A stretch of 64,000 bases of DNA from Terfezia claveryi (taxonomy: Eukaryota > Ascomycota > Pezizomycetes > Pezizales > Pezizaceae), in NCBI GenBank assembly GCA_015179025.1, contig WHUX01000010.1:682001-746000 (forward strand), given 5' to 3'. Shown one piece after another: positions 27,293-39,973 of this stretch (position 1 is its first letter; every line of letters begins with the position of its first letter). Under the pieces are notes generated by a model. The model did no database searches, was not told the origin of the DNA, and was given only the letters and a program-made list of their open reading frames with translations. The translations under genes were made by a program, and so were the position numbers.

Positions 27293-28026
27293 ACCACACT
27301 AGCCCCGCCTATACTATAACAAAACTCGCATAGTTGCCGACTTGGCGTTACTCAGGCGTCTTGGAATTAGATTTTAGATCGTTGGATCTGAAGACTTAGA
27401 TATATATTTATAAGAATAGGGACAAAGTACATTGCCAATTGGCTTTTGAAAAATATTTTCCTTCCTTCCTGTTTGTCGTTATTCTATCCAGGGAATCGGA
27501 GGGTGGTATGTTTTGGTGAACCTCAGGGTAATCATTCGAAGTGGACGGCCGGACTACACAACAGGGGCACGTGGATCTGCACAAAAACTTACATCATAAA
27601 GTTAGATTCGAAAGTGTAACAACCCGAAATAGAATTTTTACATATAATAGTTCTACGGTAGATAGGCCATGAGTATATCGACAGAAATGCAGTGCAAGAG
27701 TTTAGTAGCAAACGTACTTTATCCACGCTAGTACTATATAGGAATGTCGTCGACAAGGAAACCACGAAAGAACATCGCAATGAGAAAGGGGAAAAAAAAA
27801 AAAAAAAAAAAAAAAATGGGGACGCCCAAGGTGAAGCAATTTGAAAAGTTCAAATTGGTATCAACGTCCCAACTTGGAACCAAAAAGAAAAAACGCCGTT
27901 ATCACCCAAAGAACATCATTGCACAGCGCAGCACTCATGAGACCCTCTCTACCCATCCATGCCATAGATACATATTCTTACAATTACATATCCCTCAAGC
28001 GTCACTCACACAACCCCTCGCTCTGT
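27293..28026. other. Intergenic region between convergent genes
   Basis: 3' flanks of the mutase and EAF genes, with a CTCAGGGTAA motif at 27522-27531 and a 25-nt A-run at 27792-27816. The plus ORFs starting at 27744 and 27841 run into the antisense of the EAF acidic tail and are not genes. Confidence 0.55.
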
Positions 28027-29632
28027 CTATTCTTCCTCAGACTCACTCTCCTCCTCACCCTCATCCAACGCCTCTTCCAACATCCCCGCCAGGTCATACT
28101 CCTCTTCCTCTTCCTCTTCCTCTTCCTCTTCCCCTTCCTCTTCTTCTTCCTCTTCCTCCTCCTCCTCTTCATACTCCCCATTCCCATTCCTATTCGGCGT
28201 TGGCGCACTTTGTGCCTGTTGTTGATCTGGCTCATCCTCATCGCTACTCTCCTCTTCTTCATCCAACGTATTGACCTGCCTGCTCGACAGCGAAATCGGC
28301 TTATTATACGCTATCGGACTTGGGGCCACCATCTCCACCTCTTCATACTCATAACTATTAATCCCCATATCTACATCTCCCTGGGCAGCAGCAGACAACG
28401 AAACCGGTCCACCGCGATTCCCACCACCCCGCGAGGATCCAAGGCCAGCAGTTGTTGATCTCGACCTGTTATCCCTTCCATCATCTGCATCCTCGCCCTC
28501 GACAATGAGCTCCCCTGACCCAGCAAACTCATTCTCGTCTTCGTCTGATTCGTCTGATTCGTTGTCAGCGTCAGATTCTGATGAGGAGACTTCGTCGTGC
28601 GGGCGTTTGTTGGAGGTTTGTGGATGGAATGGGGCGAGGTCGATTTCTTCTGTTGGGACGGCACCCTTTTTGGCGGTAGAGGGGGGATGGGGCCCATTTG
28701 CGGAGGATTTCTTGTTTGCTGCTGGGGTTTTCGGGATAGGTTTTGTTCGGGGTTTGGGTGCAGCTGCTGACGGGGTGGCTCGAGGACGGGCAGGTAATGT
28801 TTGTTGTAGTGGAGCTGGAGTTGATATTACTGGGCTCTCTTCTATTATGAGCCCCTCATTGTCTACGTCTTCATCCTCGCCTGATGCGTTGGGGTCTGAT
28901 AGTTCCTCGTGGAACTTCTCTGGCCTCTGTTTTCTGTCTTTACCGTCTCGTAACTGGGATGAACTTGCTGGTACTTCAAATTTGTTATTGATGAAGTTCC
29001 TGTAGTCGAACGGATTCTCCTTGTCCGCTTTTGTCGCGTCCCCATCCGAACTCCCATCATCCGACGCACCACTGTCGTCACTTTGTCCTGGGTTATACTT
29101 TGGTAGGCTGAGTGCTAGGTGTAGGTTCGCTCCGGTAGATGTGAGGTTCAGTGTAAACGTTGACGAGAGCTTTTCGAGTGTAAAGGTCCCTGTAGCTGGA
29201 TCGTAGATAAGAACACATTCCGTCTTTTTGGCAGGTCCTTGGGCACCAGAGAATGTGACTGTGGGTTCGGCTGCATCGTTCTGCATGGGACGATGTTAGT
29301 CTCCGTTGCCTGCAGAGTTACCTCGAGGGAGATGGCATACAGGTACGATGTCAAGTGTGACCTCATTTCCTGCCCCTCCATTTTCGGACTTCAATGTAGC
29401 TTTTCGGCCGTTGCTTAGTGCTGGAGAAGGCTTGTGGTTGTCTGTGAGACTGAAGTCAGCGACATTGAATCGAGACTAAATGTGAGTGGAAATCGTTACA
29501 TTTGAGACTTGTTAGTCTCTTCCTCCCGCTGCTTGGATCCTTGAGGCTGTCTCCGATCTTGACACTGAACTTCTCAAGTTTAAGCGGGTCAATCATTTTC
29601 CTGGGAGCACCAGCGACAACGGTTGGGGGCAT
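28027..29632 (-). CDS. EAF-family RNA polymerase II elongation factor (ELL-associated factor)
   Basis: Exons 29632-29500, 29441-29341 and 29280-28027 (introns 58 and 60 nt) encode 495 aa. EAF binds ELL and stimulates Pol II elongation. The N-terminal EAF domain (about 1-135) includes IDPLKLEKFSVKIGDSLKD, the spliced KYNHKP motif, and ECVLIYDPATGTFTLEKLSS. The rest is a disordered Ser/Asp/Pro-rich region with basic patches, ending in a long Glu-rich tract and YDLAGMLEEALDEGEEE. The Glu run is encoded by a GAG/GAA microsatellite (28090-28175) that may vary in length. Donor GTACCT at 29346 is an alternative to GTATGC at 29340 for the second intron; both keep frame and differ by two residues. Confidence 0.9.
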
Positions 29633-32365
29633 TTTCGTCGACGAGGAAGGAAGAGGGACTACTGAAGTCGTTGAGGGTGCTCCAAAGAAGAGCTGTGAAG
29701 GGAGAATAAGAACGGGTCTTGTGAATTGTTATATGTATAGAGATTCGGGTCAGAGGGCAGTAAAGAGTTTGAAGAGCGGGAAAACGTCCTGGAGTCAGTC
29801 TGTCGAGAAGAGTGAACGAAATCAGGAAGTTGGGTCTGTCGGAAGTAAGGTATGGGCTCCAGTTCAAGGCCAATTTCTCGGATGGTCGCCTACTGGCTGC
29901 TGCGTGTCCTACGCTTCCGCGGAATCATTTAAGTGAGAGGCAACGTTTCCAATTGCACGGGTTGGGCGTCCAGATGAAACGATACTGCAAGTACCTAGGT
30001 TTGAATGGCGTGTGGAATGGCGGTGGAATGGCGTGTGGTGTATAGATAGATTTTGGCTTTCGCTTGCGCTGGTCAGACGGAGCTTATTGGGCGGGTATCA
30101 GGACGCCGGGCAAGTTAAGCTTAAGCAAAGCGTGAGAAATGCAGGACAATGTGAGAAATTAGCGCAATTGGTGGGGCGACGAGATGTGGGTATTCAAGAG
30201 GTGGACTGGTAATGAAGCTGCAAATCGTGAGTGTAGATAGTGCAAGAACGCTCTTGCCGCTGCGGAATTGCTATGGTTTTGCTGTTTCTACGCCCAGGAA
30301 GTAGTGAGATACATATGGCAGGGGTAGGGCAATATGGCAAGTGGGCCGGATTGCGAAATGAGAACCCTCACGGTACAAGTCTTTCACAGGCTGGCAAAGT
30401 CAAGATGGGGGCCAGTTGTGGAGGAGTGTTTCCGTCTTTGATCTTCGACGCTGAATGGAGGGGGGTATACCGGGGAAGGGGGAGAGGGGGGAGAGGGGGG
30501 GGAGGGGGGGGGATTAGAAAGAGCCTGAGGACTTCCGCGTCGACCAGACCAGGGGACTATCATAGGTAGGTTACCTAGTCACCAGCAACTGACGTTGACG
30601 TTCAGCATACAATGCGCGCGGCCTTACAGCACACGTCCGGATCCATCATCCCGCGACCGCGAACCCAGGTCCAATTCACAATTGTCCACAACAACTTTGC
30701 TTGTGTGAGTGTGTATGTATGTAGGAAACACGCACAATGAACACACAATTCAGCCGTGCTGCACCACTAGAAGGTCTCTACGAGATGGGAGCAGCGCAGC
30801 ACTGCAAGTGCGCAGCAGTTGCCCGCAGAAGGAGCAGCTTATGCATGCGGTATCACTTTCATGGCAGGTGATGGGCTAGATGGAGACATAAAGGACGGGG
30901 ATCATGCCCGCCTACTAGTATCCTTCCAGTGTAGCACAATGAGGCTACTGCGGCTTCCGCACGAAAGAAGAACAGGAACAAGATCGTCTGCAAGCCGGCG
31001 AACGATGGAGATGAGGGTTTATTGTTGTTTCCCACCGGGTGACGCCAAGTATGATCTAAGACCATCCCCGACCCTACCACCCCTAGCTGGAGGAGATGGC
31101 ATTGGTGGCCGAGGAGCTAATAGATTGAGATTGATCGCTTGATGGGTTTCTCGCAAACAGGGGGGAAACATACGATTGCAACCTTAGGTATTTTGGTTAG
31201 CGACTCTGGTCTGCCTGCACACATGTACGGAGTACTCATCTGCCGGTACATGTAGGTAGGTACAGTATGTAGGTACTCTACATCTTTTGTTTACCGGTGG
31301 CGGCGGAGGCTGGAAGAGCTGGAGAAATCAGGCTACAATACCTACTTATCTAACTATGGGTCATTCCATAACATCAGCGTGCAGATAGCCAGTGCACATC
31401 CGGACCCTGATGCTTACTTGCCATGGCCAGCCAGTGTATGCAATATCCTGTCTCTCTCGATACGTACTGTACCTACCTACCTAGGTAGTTGTTATAACCG
31501 CGTCGGCATGTTCCTAAGGTTGGGCTTTCTAGCCCTAGCCTGGGGTTCTACAGAGCCCGGAATATCGATATGCATTTGGTGGGTACAGAACCTACCTAGG
31601 CCAACCAGACTAACCCAGGCATACTGGAACAATACGGTCGGTCACCTTTCTGCACCTTCTATGCAACTGTGTATGTATGTATGTAAACTAACCTTGTTTG
31701 CATCTTGTTGGAAGTCATGTGACATATACGCCCCCACAATCCCACAATCCATAGGGCTTGCCGTGTAATAAATAAATGAAGTGCCCTTATATCTCCGTCT
31801 ATCCAATCGAACCGGCCCCTGCAGGATTTACACCAACGGGTTCCCCAACTCGAACCGGGAACGACTAACTAAAGTATTTAGATAATAGAAGCTATGTAAT
31901 CATAACATTCCATTGCGATTCGCTGCAAAGGTCAACCAGACTAGTCAAAAGTATATCTTCACTTTTACCCCTCTCACGACACATTGACGGAAAGAACACC
32001 ACACCAATAGTCCGCGAGGGCGAGCCATTGATTACCTCGCATCCCCATTGATTGAAAGAATTGCGTTGGAAGAGATACCTAGCAGGAAGAAAGGGGAAAC
32101 AGGAACTGCTGCAAGCGGATTCCCGCAGATTATTAGAGTCTCAATCAGATTTCCCTTTGTTGGTAGCCGGGTACCAGGCAGGTACTTTGTTGGAGAGCTA
32201 ACCACAACAAACGTTGCACAGGTCTTGGCTATAGTATTCACTTACCGGTTTTGTTTGCTGATACTGTGGACACACACCGCACTGGCACTCAAGGTACCTA
32301 CGGCAGGAGGCAAACAATTAAGTTAATCTACCTATTACGAAAAAAGGGGACAGTAACGGACCAGT
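29633..32365. other. Long intergenic region
   Basis: Upstream region of both the EAF gene (minus) and the UBE2O gene (plus). It includes a G-rich tract at 30473-30513, short direct repeats of GGAATGGCG near 30012-30038, and clusters of TACCTACCTAGGTA-type motifs at about 31250-31280, 31469-31490 and 31591-31605. ORFs of 107-129 aa here have no recognisable domain. Confidence 0.5.
30473..30513 (+). repeat. G-rich low-complexity tract
   Basis: At least six runs of four to eight G separated by A or GA within about 40 bp. It fits the G-quadruplex pattern on the plus strand. No function is shown by the sequence. Confidence 0.8.
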
Positions 32366-35300
32366 ATGACGAATCCGGAGATAAACGATCGGCCTAGAAC
32401 GGTTGGTTGGCCTTGCAGCTCATGTGTGCTCGATTTGCATAAACAGGAAAATAAGGGAAAGGTGCTGATTGGAAGATGATGGCGGTGAAAAATAGATATT
32501 CCGGGATGATACGATTGCCCTAAAATCGAACCCGATGGTTATTGGTGTGGCTACGGTGAGTGTTGAACATATGTGAGAACTGGCAGAAGAAATGGGCTGA
32601 CAGTAGGTTGTTTAGATGACATGGCATGAGGTATGGTTTCTAGTGGTTGTGGGGAAGATACATTAGATGGGTGGGTATGTGGAATTGACATTCAGTGGTT
32701 AGCACGATGAGGGATCATTTGAGGATACAGACGAGGTTGAAGCTGGTGAAGGGGTTACTGATGAGGCAATGAATGCCTTCATGGTTAATGGTGGGCAGGT
32801 AGGTTTAATTGCTCGGCTTGGAGACTTGAAGCCGGAGATCTGATGTTATAACAGCCACCCCAACACCATCTAGTCTTTCAACCGGCCTCTGCAGAATATT
32901 CGCTACAACTCGTTCGGGAATCAGATGTCGATTTGCTTGATCGAGCATTGGCTTTTGGTGATGTTGTGAAACGGAGCCCCACAGATGCAATATCAGGAAC
33001 GATCATCAATGTCGGCCTTACTGCAAACGTCGTTCATTGTTTCCATCAAACTGAGCTGCAGCAAACTGACGAGACGAGACAAGCAGTAGAAGGGAACAAG
33101 GAGGCAGACGCAATGACACCAAACGAACAAATTGGGCCCGACACAGCTACTATACACGATGTACTAGACGAGGAGCTAGAATTGGCAGTCGAGTGGGACG
33201 AGGGTATATTTGTTATATGGAAGAACTGCTGGCTGGGGATGATTCAGCGGGTAGATTATAAAGTCACAATCAGGTTATCTAATGGATCAGTAGTAGTGCC
33301 AGAGGATTGCAGCTCATTGGAGGTACCAGTGGGAACTTCAAATGACGGACCACGTGCCGGGCAGAATACACCAACCCGTCCTCGGAGCGCTTCGAGCCGA
33401 AGTCGAAACCAAACAGCGTCCGCTTCCACAGCAATACCCCTCAGTGATTCTTCAAGCACGGCTCCACCTGTGAGAATAGGCACAGTACCTGCTCCAGCGG
33501 CGCTCACGGTTGGGCAGCAGATCATCACCAAGAAAGGAAATCTACGGAGAGGGCATTGGATATTTGGCTCATACAATCCAAGTATCGAGCCGATAGGAAC
33601 TGTGGTTGATGTAGAGGTCGCGTTTATGGGAATAAATTGGTGTTACCAGAATATCGCGGTGAAGGAGTTTGTTGCTGTTCCTAGTCCACCGTCATGGTTG
33701 GAGCCTAGCGAGATAATTCACCTCCGGAAATTCAAGACATCCACGAGGGGACTGCGGACACCATCGACAGGATCTGGGGTGGCTAATATAGCTGTCGGAG
33801 ATAAGGTGCGATTTAAGAACCTCGACGAGGCAGTTAAAAGGTACGATGGGACTGCACAAAATGGAAGGGTGTATAAAATACCAAGGAAGGAGAGTCTAGG
33901 GTATGATGTGAACACGTTCATGGTGGAGCTTACCCAAACTTGGGTGGAGGTGCAATGGCAAGATTTGAGTGTGTCAAAACACCTGGCAAAGGATTTAACC
34001 CAGTATCCTAATGTTGATGAACACGAACTCTGGCCTGGTGAGGTAGTTATCGTGAAAAATGACGTGGGGAGGACCCAACAGCTGCCTCCCCCTTTCCACC
34101 ACGAACGAACAACACACAACAGCCGAATGTTTGCGAGATCAATTGGAAGATGGATCCTTGAAATTTCCTCCGGAAGTAGTCATTCCGAAGGCAGTGGGTG
34201 TAGTACAGAAAGCAGACGCAAAGGAGCGTGTTGCCAGAGTCCGATGGTTTAAGAATCCACAGATGGAGTTAGCGGGCACGTTTTTAGTTCCTGGGTCCCA
34301 CACAGGTACTTTGAAGGAGGAAGTGGAAGAGGTAAGTTTTTATGAAGTTGTCGCCCACCAGGCTTTGGGTATACGGAGGAGCGATTTCGTGATCTTATTG
34401 CCTGAAAATAAATCATCGCCAGAGCCGGCTGAAGCTCCTGGATCCCCGGATCCCCAGGAGCCAGCGGGGTCAATGGTCCAGTCGATGGCTGGACAATTTG
34501 GCTTTTTCAGGAATATGATGGCTTCGTCGCCTATTGCCACTTTGCAGTCAATTTCGAGCTTCATTACCAGTACCCTTGGGGCTACCCCTTCACTAGATGC
34601 TCCTCGAAGTGCAAATGTTTCAGAACATCTTGATTTTATGAGTGAACCGACGGATTGGTTTGGGGAAATTGTGGATTTGGGATTGGATGGGTTGGTGACG
34701 GTCAGGTTGGGGGCATTGGAGGAGCCAAGGGATGTGCGATTGCCAATAGAAAGGTTGACGGTGATATTCAGTGAATCGGCGGATATTAATGGGTGGGATT
34801 CTGATGACGAGGGAAGCACGGATGATGATGATGATAGTCAGGAAGATGATGAGGAAGATGATGAGTATCAAATTCGGGATGATTTGATGGAGGAGGAAAC
34901 CGTGGCATATGAGAGGATAAATGATGACGAAGGGGATGAGTTAACGGATTCAGAGGACGAGATGGATGTTGATGTGAGATCACTGCGAACACAAAGTGCA
35001 ATGGGGCAGTATGACCACATTATGTCTGATCCTATTGACAGCGAAGAAGAAGAATTACCTAGAGATTCCGTGAGCCTATCCACAGCTACGGCCAAAGAAC
35101 CCACAACATCACATACCCCCCTACCACCTCGCCAAAATGTACCCGAACCAGAAGCATTCACAATCCCTGACGGTGCCGAGAAACCCCCAGGATTCGCCAT
35201 TCTGGAAGATTCTATCCCTGCCGATCATGCATTCGCCAATACCCCGCCCACGCATATGGACTCCGCTTTCCTCAGGCGAGTAAATAAAGAACAGAACATC

Positions 35301-36376
35301 CTACAAACCTCGCTCCCAGAAGGAATTCTCGTGCGAGCATGGGAATCTCGTCTCGATCTACTACGGGTCCTCATCATTGGACCGAGGAATACCCCCTATG
35401 AACTGGCACCGTTCGTGTTTGATTTCCATCTTGGGGCGGATTTTCCTGCTGGCCCACCAAAGGGGCATTTCCATTCTTGGACAGGAGGGGTGGGAAGGGT
35501 GAACCCAAATTTGTATGAGGAGGGGAAAATTTGTTTGAGCTTGTTGGGGACATGGCATGCGCAGAGTTATAGTGAGGGGTGGACGGTGGGGAGCAGTGTC
35601 TTACAGTTATTGGTGAGTTTAATGGGGTTGGTGTTGGTGAGGGAGCCATATTATAGTAAGTTGTACCCTTTTGGTTCTACTGCCTTTGCTATTTATTATC
35701 CCCTCTTTTTATCCAATATGAGGAGGGCATTGCAATTAAGCAGGGGAACATGGCGGCGGTATATGATGACTTCTGTTTCAAAATGCATGTATTACCCGAA
35801 TGTTTTTGTATCCGGGACAAGACATTGTTCTGAGTACTGAGTGGGGATAATTACTCGACTGTCTGATACCATCCCTCCCTTGCCTGCCCAAGGCACAAAC
35901 AAACCACCCAAATCCACCAGTACTTTTATACTAACCCTCTTCTTCCATTGCACTGCACAGACGAAGCCGGCTTCTCCATCTACCAAAACACCCCCGAAGC
36001 CCACCTCAACTCCCTTCTCTACTCCGAGAAAGCCTACATTCTCGCCCGCGGCTTCATAAAACGCGTCCTGACCCGGCCCGTATCTGGCTTCGAAGAAGAA
36101 ATCCGCTTGTTGTACTTACCGAGTTACGAGAAACGAGGTGGATTGGGTTTGTTAAGGAAGGTGGTAGCGGGAATGAAGAGTGTAGTGGGGAGGAGCGAGA
36201 CTAGGATTGGTGATGGTCAGGAAATGGATGTCGGTGCGGAGGTGGGGACGGAGGGGGTGGGGAGGGTAAGTGCAGGGGCGCTGGTGCTGTTGAGGAGGCA
36301 TTTGGGTGCGTTGGAGGAGATATTAGCGGGGGATTTGGAGAGTGGAGAAGGGGTGGAGGTCAGTGTGAGCTGTTAA
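32366..36376 (+). CDS. UBE2O-type E2/E3 hybrid ubiquitin-conjugating enzyme
   Basis: My model has seven exons: 32366-32401, 32496-32555, 32616-32630, 32703-32798, 32855-34037, 34123-35655, 35961-36376; the sum is 3339 nt, 1112 aa. UBE2O enzymes combine a long N-terminal substrate-recognition part with a C-terminal UBC fold. Seen here: IFRDDTIAL and VDLLDRALAFGDVVKR, repeated SH3-like blocks (WIGMIQR-type, VARVRWFKNP), an acidic stretch near 690-715, then the UBC domain (about 845-1010) with NTPYELAPFVFDFHLG, VNPNLYEEGKICLSLLGTW (catalytic Cys934) and REPYY/NEAGFSIY joined across the last intron. The first three exons are small and the donor at 32402 (GTTGGT) is weak, so the 5' end is tentative. 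The junction 34037/34123 is chosen by phase; a frameshift there is possible. Confidence 0.88.
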
Positions 36377-38080
36377 GATTTGAGGCGAGGAAGGGAAAAG
36401 TAAATGTTACAGAGCTGCGTTTATCTGAGCAATAAGTATGTGGCGTTGCATATTTTCCTATATAGTGCTTAATGGGTGGCATTTTGTGTCGTTTTTTATT
36501 TGACTTTATCCTTGTTGTCTTATACTTACTTGTATGTGCTGTAGGTACGTCTGGTCTTGTGTAATTAGATTTTACGATTGGGCACTGGGGACTGATAAAT
36601 TTATGGGGAAGCAATGTGATATGTACATACATAACTACCTCTTGTGCTAAACATACGATCTTTCTTGACCAGCCCCTCTTATAGTAGATTTACGCCTGAG
36701 TGTCGACAAAAGAATAGTGATTACCGATATGTTTAACAAGTGCCACAAAAGTAAATGATACTGATAATCTTCTATTCACTTTCTTCCGCTTAGGCCTTTC
36801 ATTAGTTAGTTACCTATCTTCCCCGACTTTGTTCAAATTGCTCTCATATGACTCCATACCAGAGAGCCTGGCCAAAAAATTATGGCCTGGCGACTACCTA
36901 GTACTGGTTAGATATTTAAGCTAGTACCGGTGGCACCCCTGTCCTGAACGGAACGGCCCCACCCGCATCGGCCCCCTCCCTTGGCGTCCGCTTCGGCCTG
37001 GTGCGACAACGGTGGAGGTGGCCTTTTCTATTCATATCCATTCCCATCTCATTATCGTCGTCTAGTCTTCTGTTGTAATCAAGCAGGATCTTCCCACAGC
37101 TTGACTTTCACGATTGTGCTCTTATTCTGATTACTGCCAATCGGGCAATGTATTGTTGCAAAGGTATCTTTGCAATGTAATAACAAGCAATGGACGATGT
37201 ACCGCCACCCCAGCTTACTCACGGCACCAGGTCTGCACAGTACCAGTATAAGGAGCACGTAATTATGAAATGTACATGTGTGATGACGACATGACCATGG
37301 TAGCTCTAGATTGAAAATATCGGTGTGTTTAAGAGCCATTGCCCTTCTGGAATGTTTTCCGTTAACTTCAGGGCCGGCAGGTTAAAAGAGAACTTTAGCT
37401 AGTATGAGGGGAGGTATTGTGCTTGGTGGCACAAAACAAGGTATGTACGTACTATCTAGGGCGATGTTAGTTAGAACTTGGTGATTGAAACGATCACCCC
37501 GAACACCTACTAGCAGATGATAACGATCCGCTCGATGGACATTAGGAATATAAATCGATAGAAACGGTCTTTGGTGGGATATCATTGACACAGGAGTATT
37601 TTCTCCTGAAATCTCTACTGAGACTAACACCAAATTGGTAGTTGTTAAACATGACATACTACCGGTAGCCACCGTTCTAGGAAATACTCTTTCTCGGCCT
37701 ACTAATTGCCGACAAGCTCAACAGACTCTACGGGCAGTATCAGTTCAATCGAGACCTCTTACCTCAATTAGATGATCCAACAGCTGCACCATATAGCCTC
37801 ATAATCTCACACCAGTATCTACAGCAAGATGCAACTATACATGAACAACCTAGTCGACCTTGGGCGTATGCAAGAACCGTAGCACCTATATCCTCAATAC
37901 TGAAGCAGGACTATGCCAAATCTGGACCTCTACTCAAAGACTAGAATATGCTGATAGGAAGCAAGAAGAGCAATCACGTGGCAAAATTCATCTTGCCAGT
38001 TACCCTGAACTCGTGAACGAAAATTTTCTTTTTTTTAAAAAAAACAAAAGGAAAAGTACTCTTGTGCACCTCACTTCAGG
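36377..38080. other. Intergenic region
   Basis: 3' UTR of the UBE2O gene and AT-rich spacer. A GTTACCCTGAAC motif lies at 37999-38010, and a T8-A8 block near 38029-38045. ORFs here are under 100 aa and unsupported. Confidence 0.5.
37999..38010 (-). promoter_or_regulatory. Exact copy of dispersed motif GTTCAGGGTAAC
   Basis: The plus strand reads GTTACCCTGAAC. It is one of three exact copies in this window. The motif resembles Myb-type Reb1 sites (GGGTAA core), but binding is inference. Confidence 0.4.
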
Positions 38081-38120
38081 GGAAGTATGGTGAGTCACCA
38101 GGAAGTATGGTGAGTCACCA
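38081..38120 (+). repeat. Two tandem copies of a 20-bp unit
   Basis: Positions 38081-38100 and 38101-38120 are identical, and a third partial unit begins at 38121. The following GGTGGATT segment resembles DNA at 56420-56443, which also follows a T8-A8 block. Confidence 0.85.
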
Positions 38121-38336
38121 GGAAGCTCGGGTGGATTGGAGAGCTTTCAGTCGGTGCGAATCCAGGTGTAGGCCGCGAGGGCATGGCGATTCCAATCTGC
38201 CCTGCGTAAGCCGTATCACGATGCCGAATGTTACCTGCCACGGTAGGGTTTTATGATCGCTACTCGCGCCTATTCTATGTATTTAAGATTTTTTTATTTA
38301 TATTTTAGAGAGCCAATATATTCCACATATAGCCTA

Positions 38337-38850
38337 CCGTAGAGACTCGAGTTATTCAGTAGCGCTATCACGTACATATGCAATGTGAACGACATATGCG
38401 GGTTTCAGGATCTCACGAGACATGCCCGTGCTCACTGTTATGTGAACGTCTGAGGTTAAAATGTACCATAATTATCCATAATACTATCAAGGAAACATCT
38501 ACAGTGCTGTCCGTGAATATAGCTGCAAATGCCCAGGTGGTTTCTGGAGGCAGACTTCCTCCACCGGTCCAAAACTACAACTCGGTATGGGCATAAACCA
38601 AAGCCATTAACTCAGAGAGTGTTCCAGCACCGTCTTGGTCCAGTAAAGTGAGATTATAATCCACCACCTGATCTTCTGTGACTTCACTGAAAATTATGTT
38701 ATATGACTTCTAGATTCAATAGTTTTTACTGTACCTATTGAATAGATCTTGGCGCTCAAATTATATCTTTCACGTCAGCCATGGCTTATGATCTACGTGT
38801 CCCATTGCATATGTATGTGATAGGCTACTGAATAACTCGAGTCTCTACGG
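38337..38850. mobile_element. MITE-like element with ~49-bp terminal inverted repeats and TA target duplication
   Basis: Left arm 38337-38385 begins CCGTAGAGACTCGAGTTATT. Right arm 38803-38850 is its reverse complement with one single-base gap and one mismatch. Both ends are flanked directly by TA (38335-38336 and 38851-38852), as expected for Tc1/mariner-class insertion. The 514-bp element has no transposase ORF, so it would be non-autonomous. Confidence 0.8.
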
Positions 38851-39778
38851 TACAGCCATGGTAGATCCTGCACGGGGCTGCCCCATCACTATTGTATCTC
38901 AAATATTTGCTATAGGCCCGTATTGGTGCCTCACCTCTATGCTGCTTCACCTCCACCTGACCCCGGACATAGCGAGGGGTTAGTGTAATATGCCAGCTGG
39001 GAAATTGTGTGGAACCCATGAACTATCTTGCTGCATTCAGGCTGTACAACAGAATCTTCCTGTCTTATTGACTGATTTGCAACAGTATGAGATGACGTTA
39101 ATGCCTTTGCATGCCAACGTTGGCCCACTGCTAAGTGCACACAGGTACATGGGGCTGGATTAAAAATAGTTGGGACATTGAAGTACTGACGCACTTAAAA
39201 GTGAAAATTGCTTTAAACGGAAGTATGGTCGGGTCGGGCTTGGCTTTCGGTTACATTTTCCTATATAAGGTTCTCGTTTTTGTCTTCTTCTCATAATACA
39301 TCATCGAGCTTCATAGGAATTCATACTATTAATTAAAATTCCTCACCGGGAGAGTGAGTTGATCTTTATTCTGAGTGTGATTGTCGTTATCTTCTTCAGT
39401 ACTCACTTGGAAATAATATAATGTCTAACAAAAGAGATTGGGTTCATGCTGTGCTTTTTTCTTTTCTCTTTTAAAGTCTATACCCACGATCGACCGAAGG
39501 TCATGACGGTCTCCGCTTTAAAGGTTCAACCTATGCTTTCAGTATCAGAAGCGGGTCCAGCCTTTCGAGCCAAAGAAATGACAAACGAAACCCGCACAAA
39601 ATAACTACACCAAATAACCACGCCTGCAACTTCCGCCGCCAACTCCCGTCCCCTTATCTAAGGTTGAGATTGGAAAAGAAAGTCTCAACCAGATCCTCAA
39701 AGACTTCCTTATCCCTGTCCTTTCTCTTCCGCAGCCACCTTTCTCTATCATCTGCATCTCCACCTTCTTCCTATCCAT
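38851..39778. other. Intergenic region
   Basis: AT-rich spacer with a TATATAA string near 39263 and CT-rich DNA near 39700-39780. No gene is supported. Confidence 0.5.
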
Positions 39779-39973
39779 TCAGGACAAACCAATGTGCTTG
39801 CCTGTTTCTGGGTCTGCCTCACAAAACCTGCAAACTGGGTTCACTGTAGGGTCTAGGATATTTCTCCACACCTGCAGTTTTCCCTTCCCGGTTCTGCAAT
39901 GAGTGTAATTGACCCGTGCTTTCCTGTGATACGCACGCCCCAGAGAAATGGAATATAGAAGAGATAATGGCAA
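39779..39973 (-). mobile_element. LINE (non-LTR retrotransposon) C-terminal fragment
   Basis: The minus frame reads THCRTGKGKLQVWRN, then CRFCEADPETGKHIGLS. The CxxC...H pattern after an R-TGK helix is typical of the zinc-knuckle tail that follows the RNase H domain of fungal LINE ORF2 proteins. No reverse transcriptase domain is adjacent, and the frame ends soon after, so this is a relic. Confidence 0.6.

Noticed and set aside
27744..28458. Plus ORFs of 176 and 205 aa
   Set aside because: They begin in a poly-A tract and run through the antisense of the EAF Glu-rich tail.
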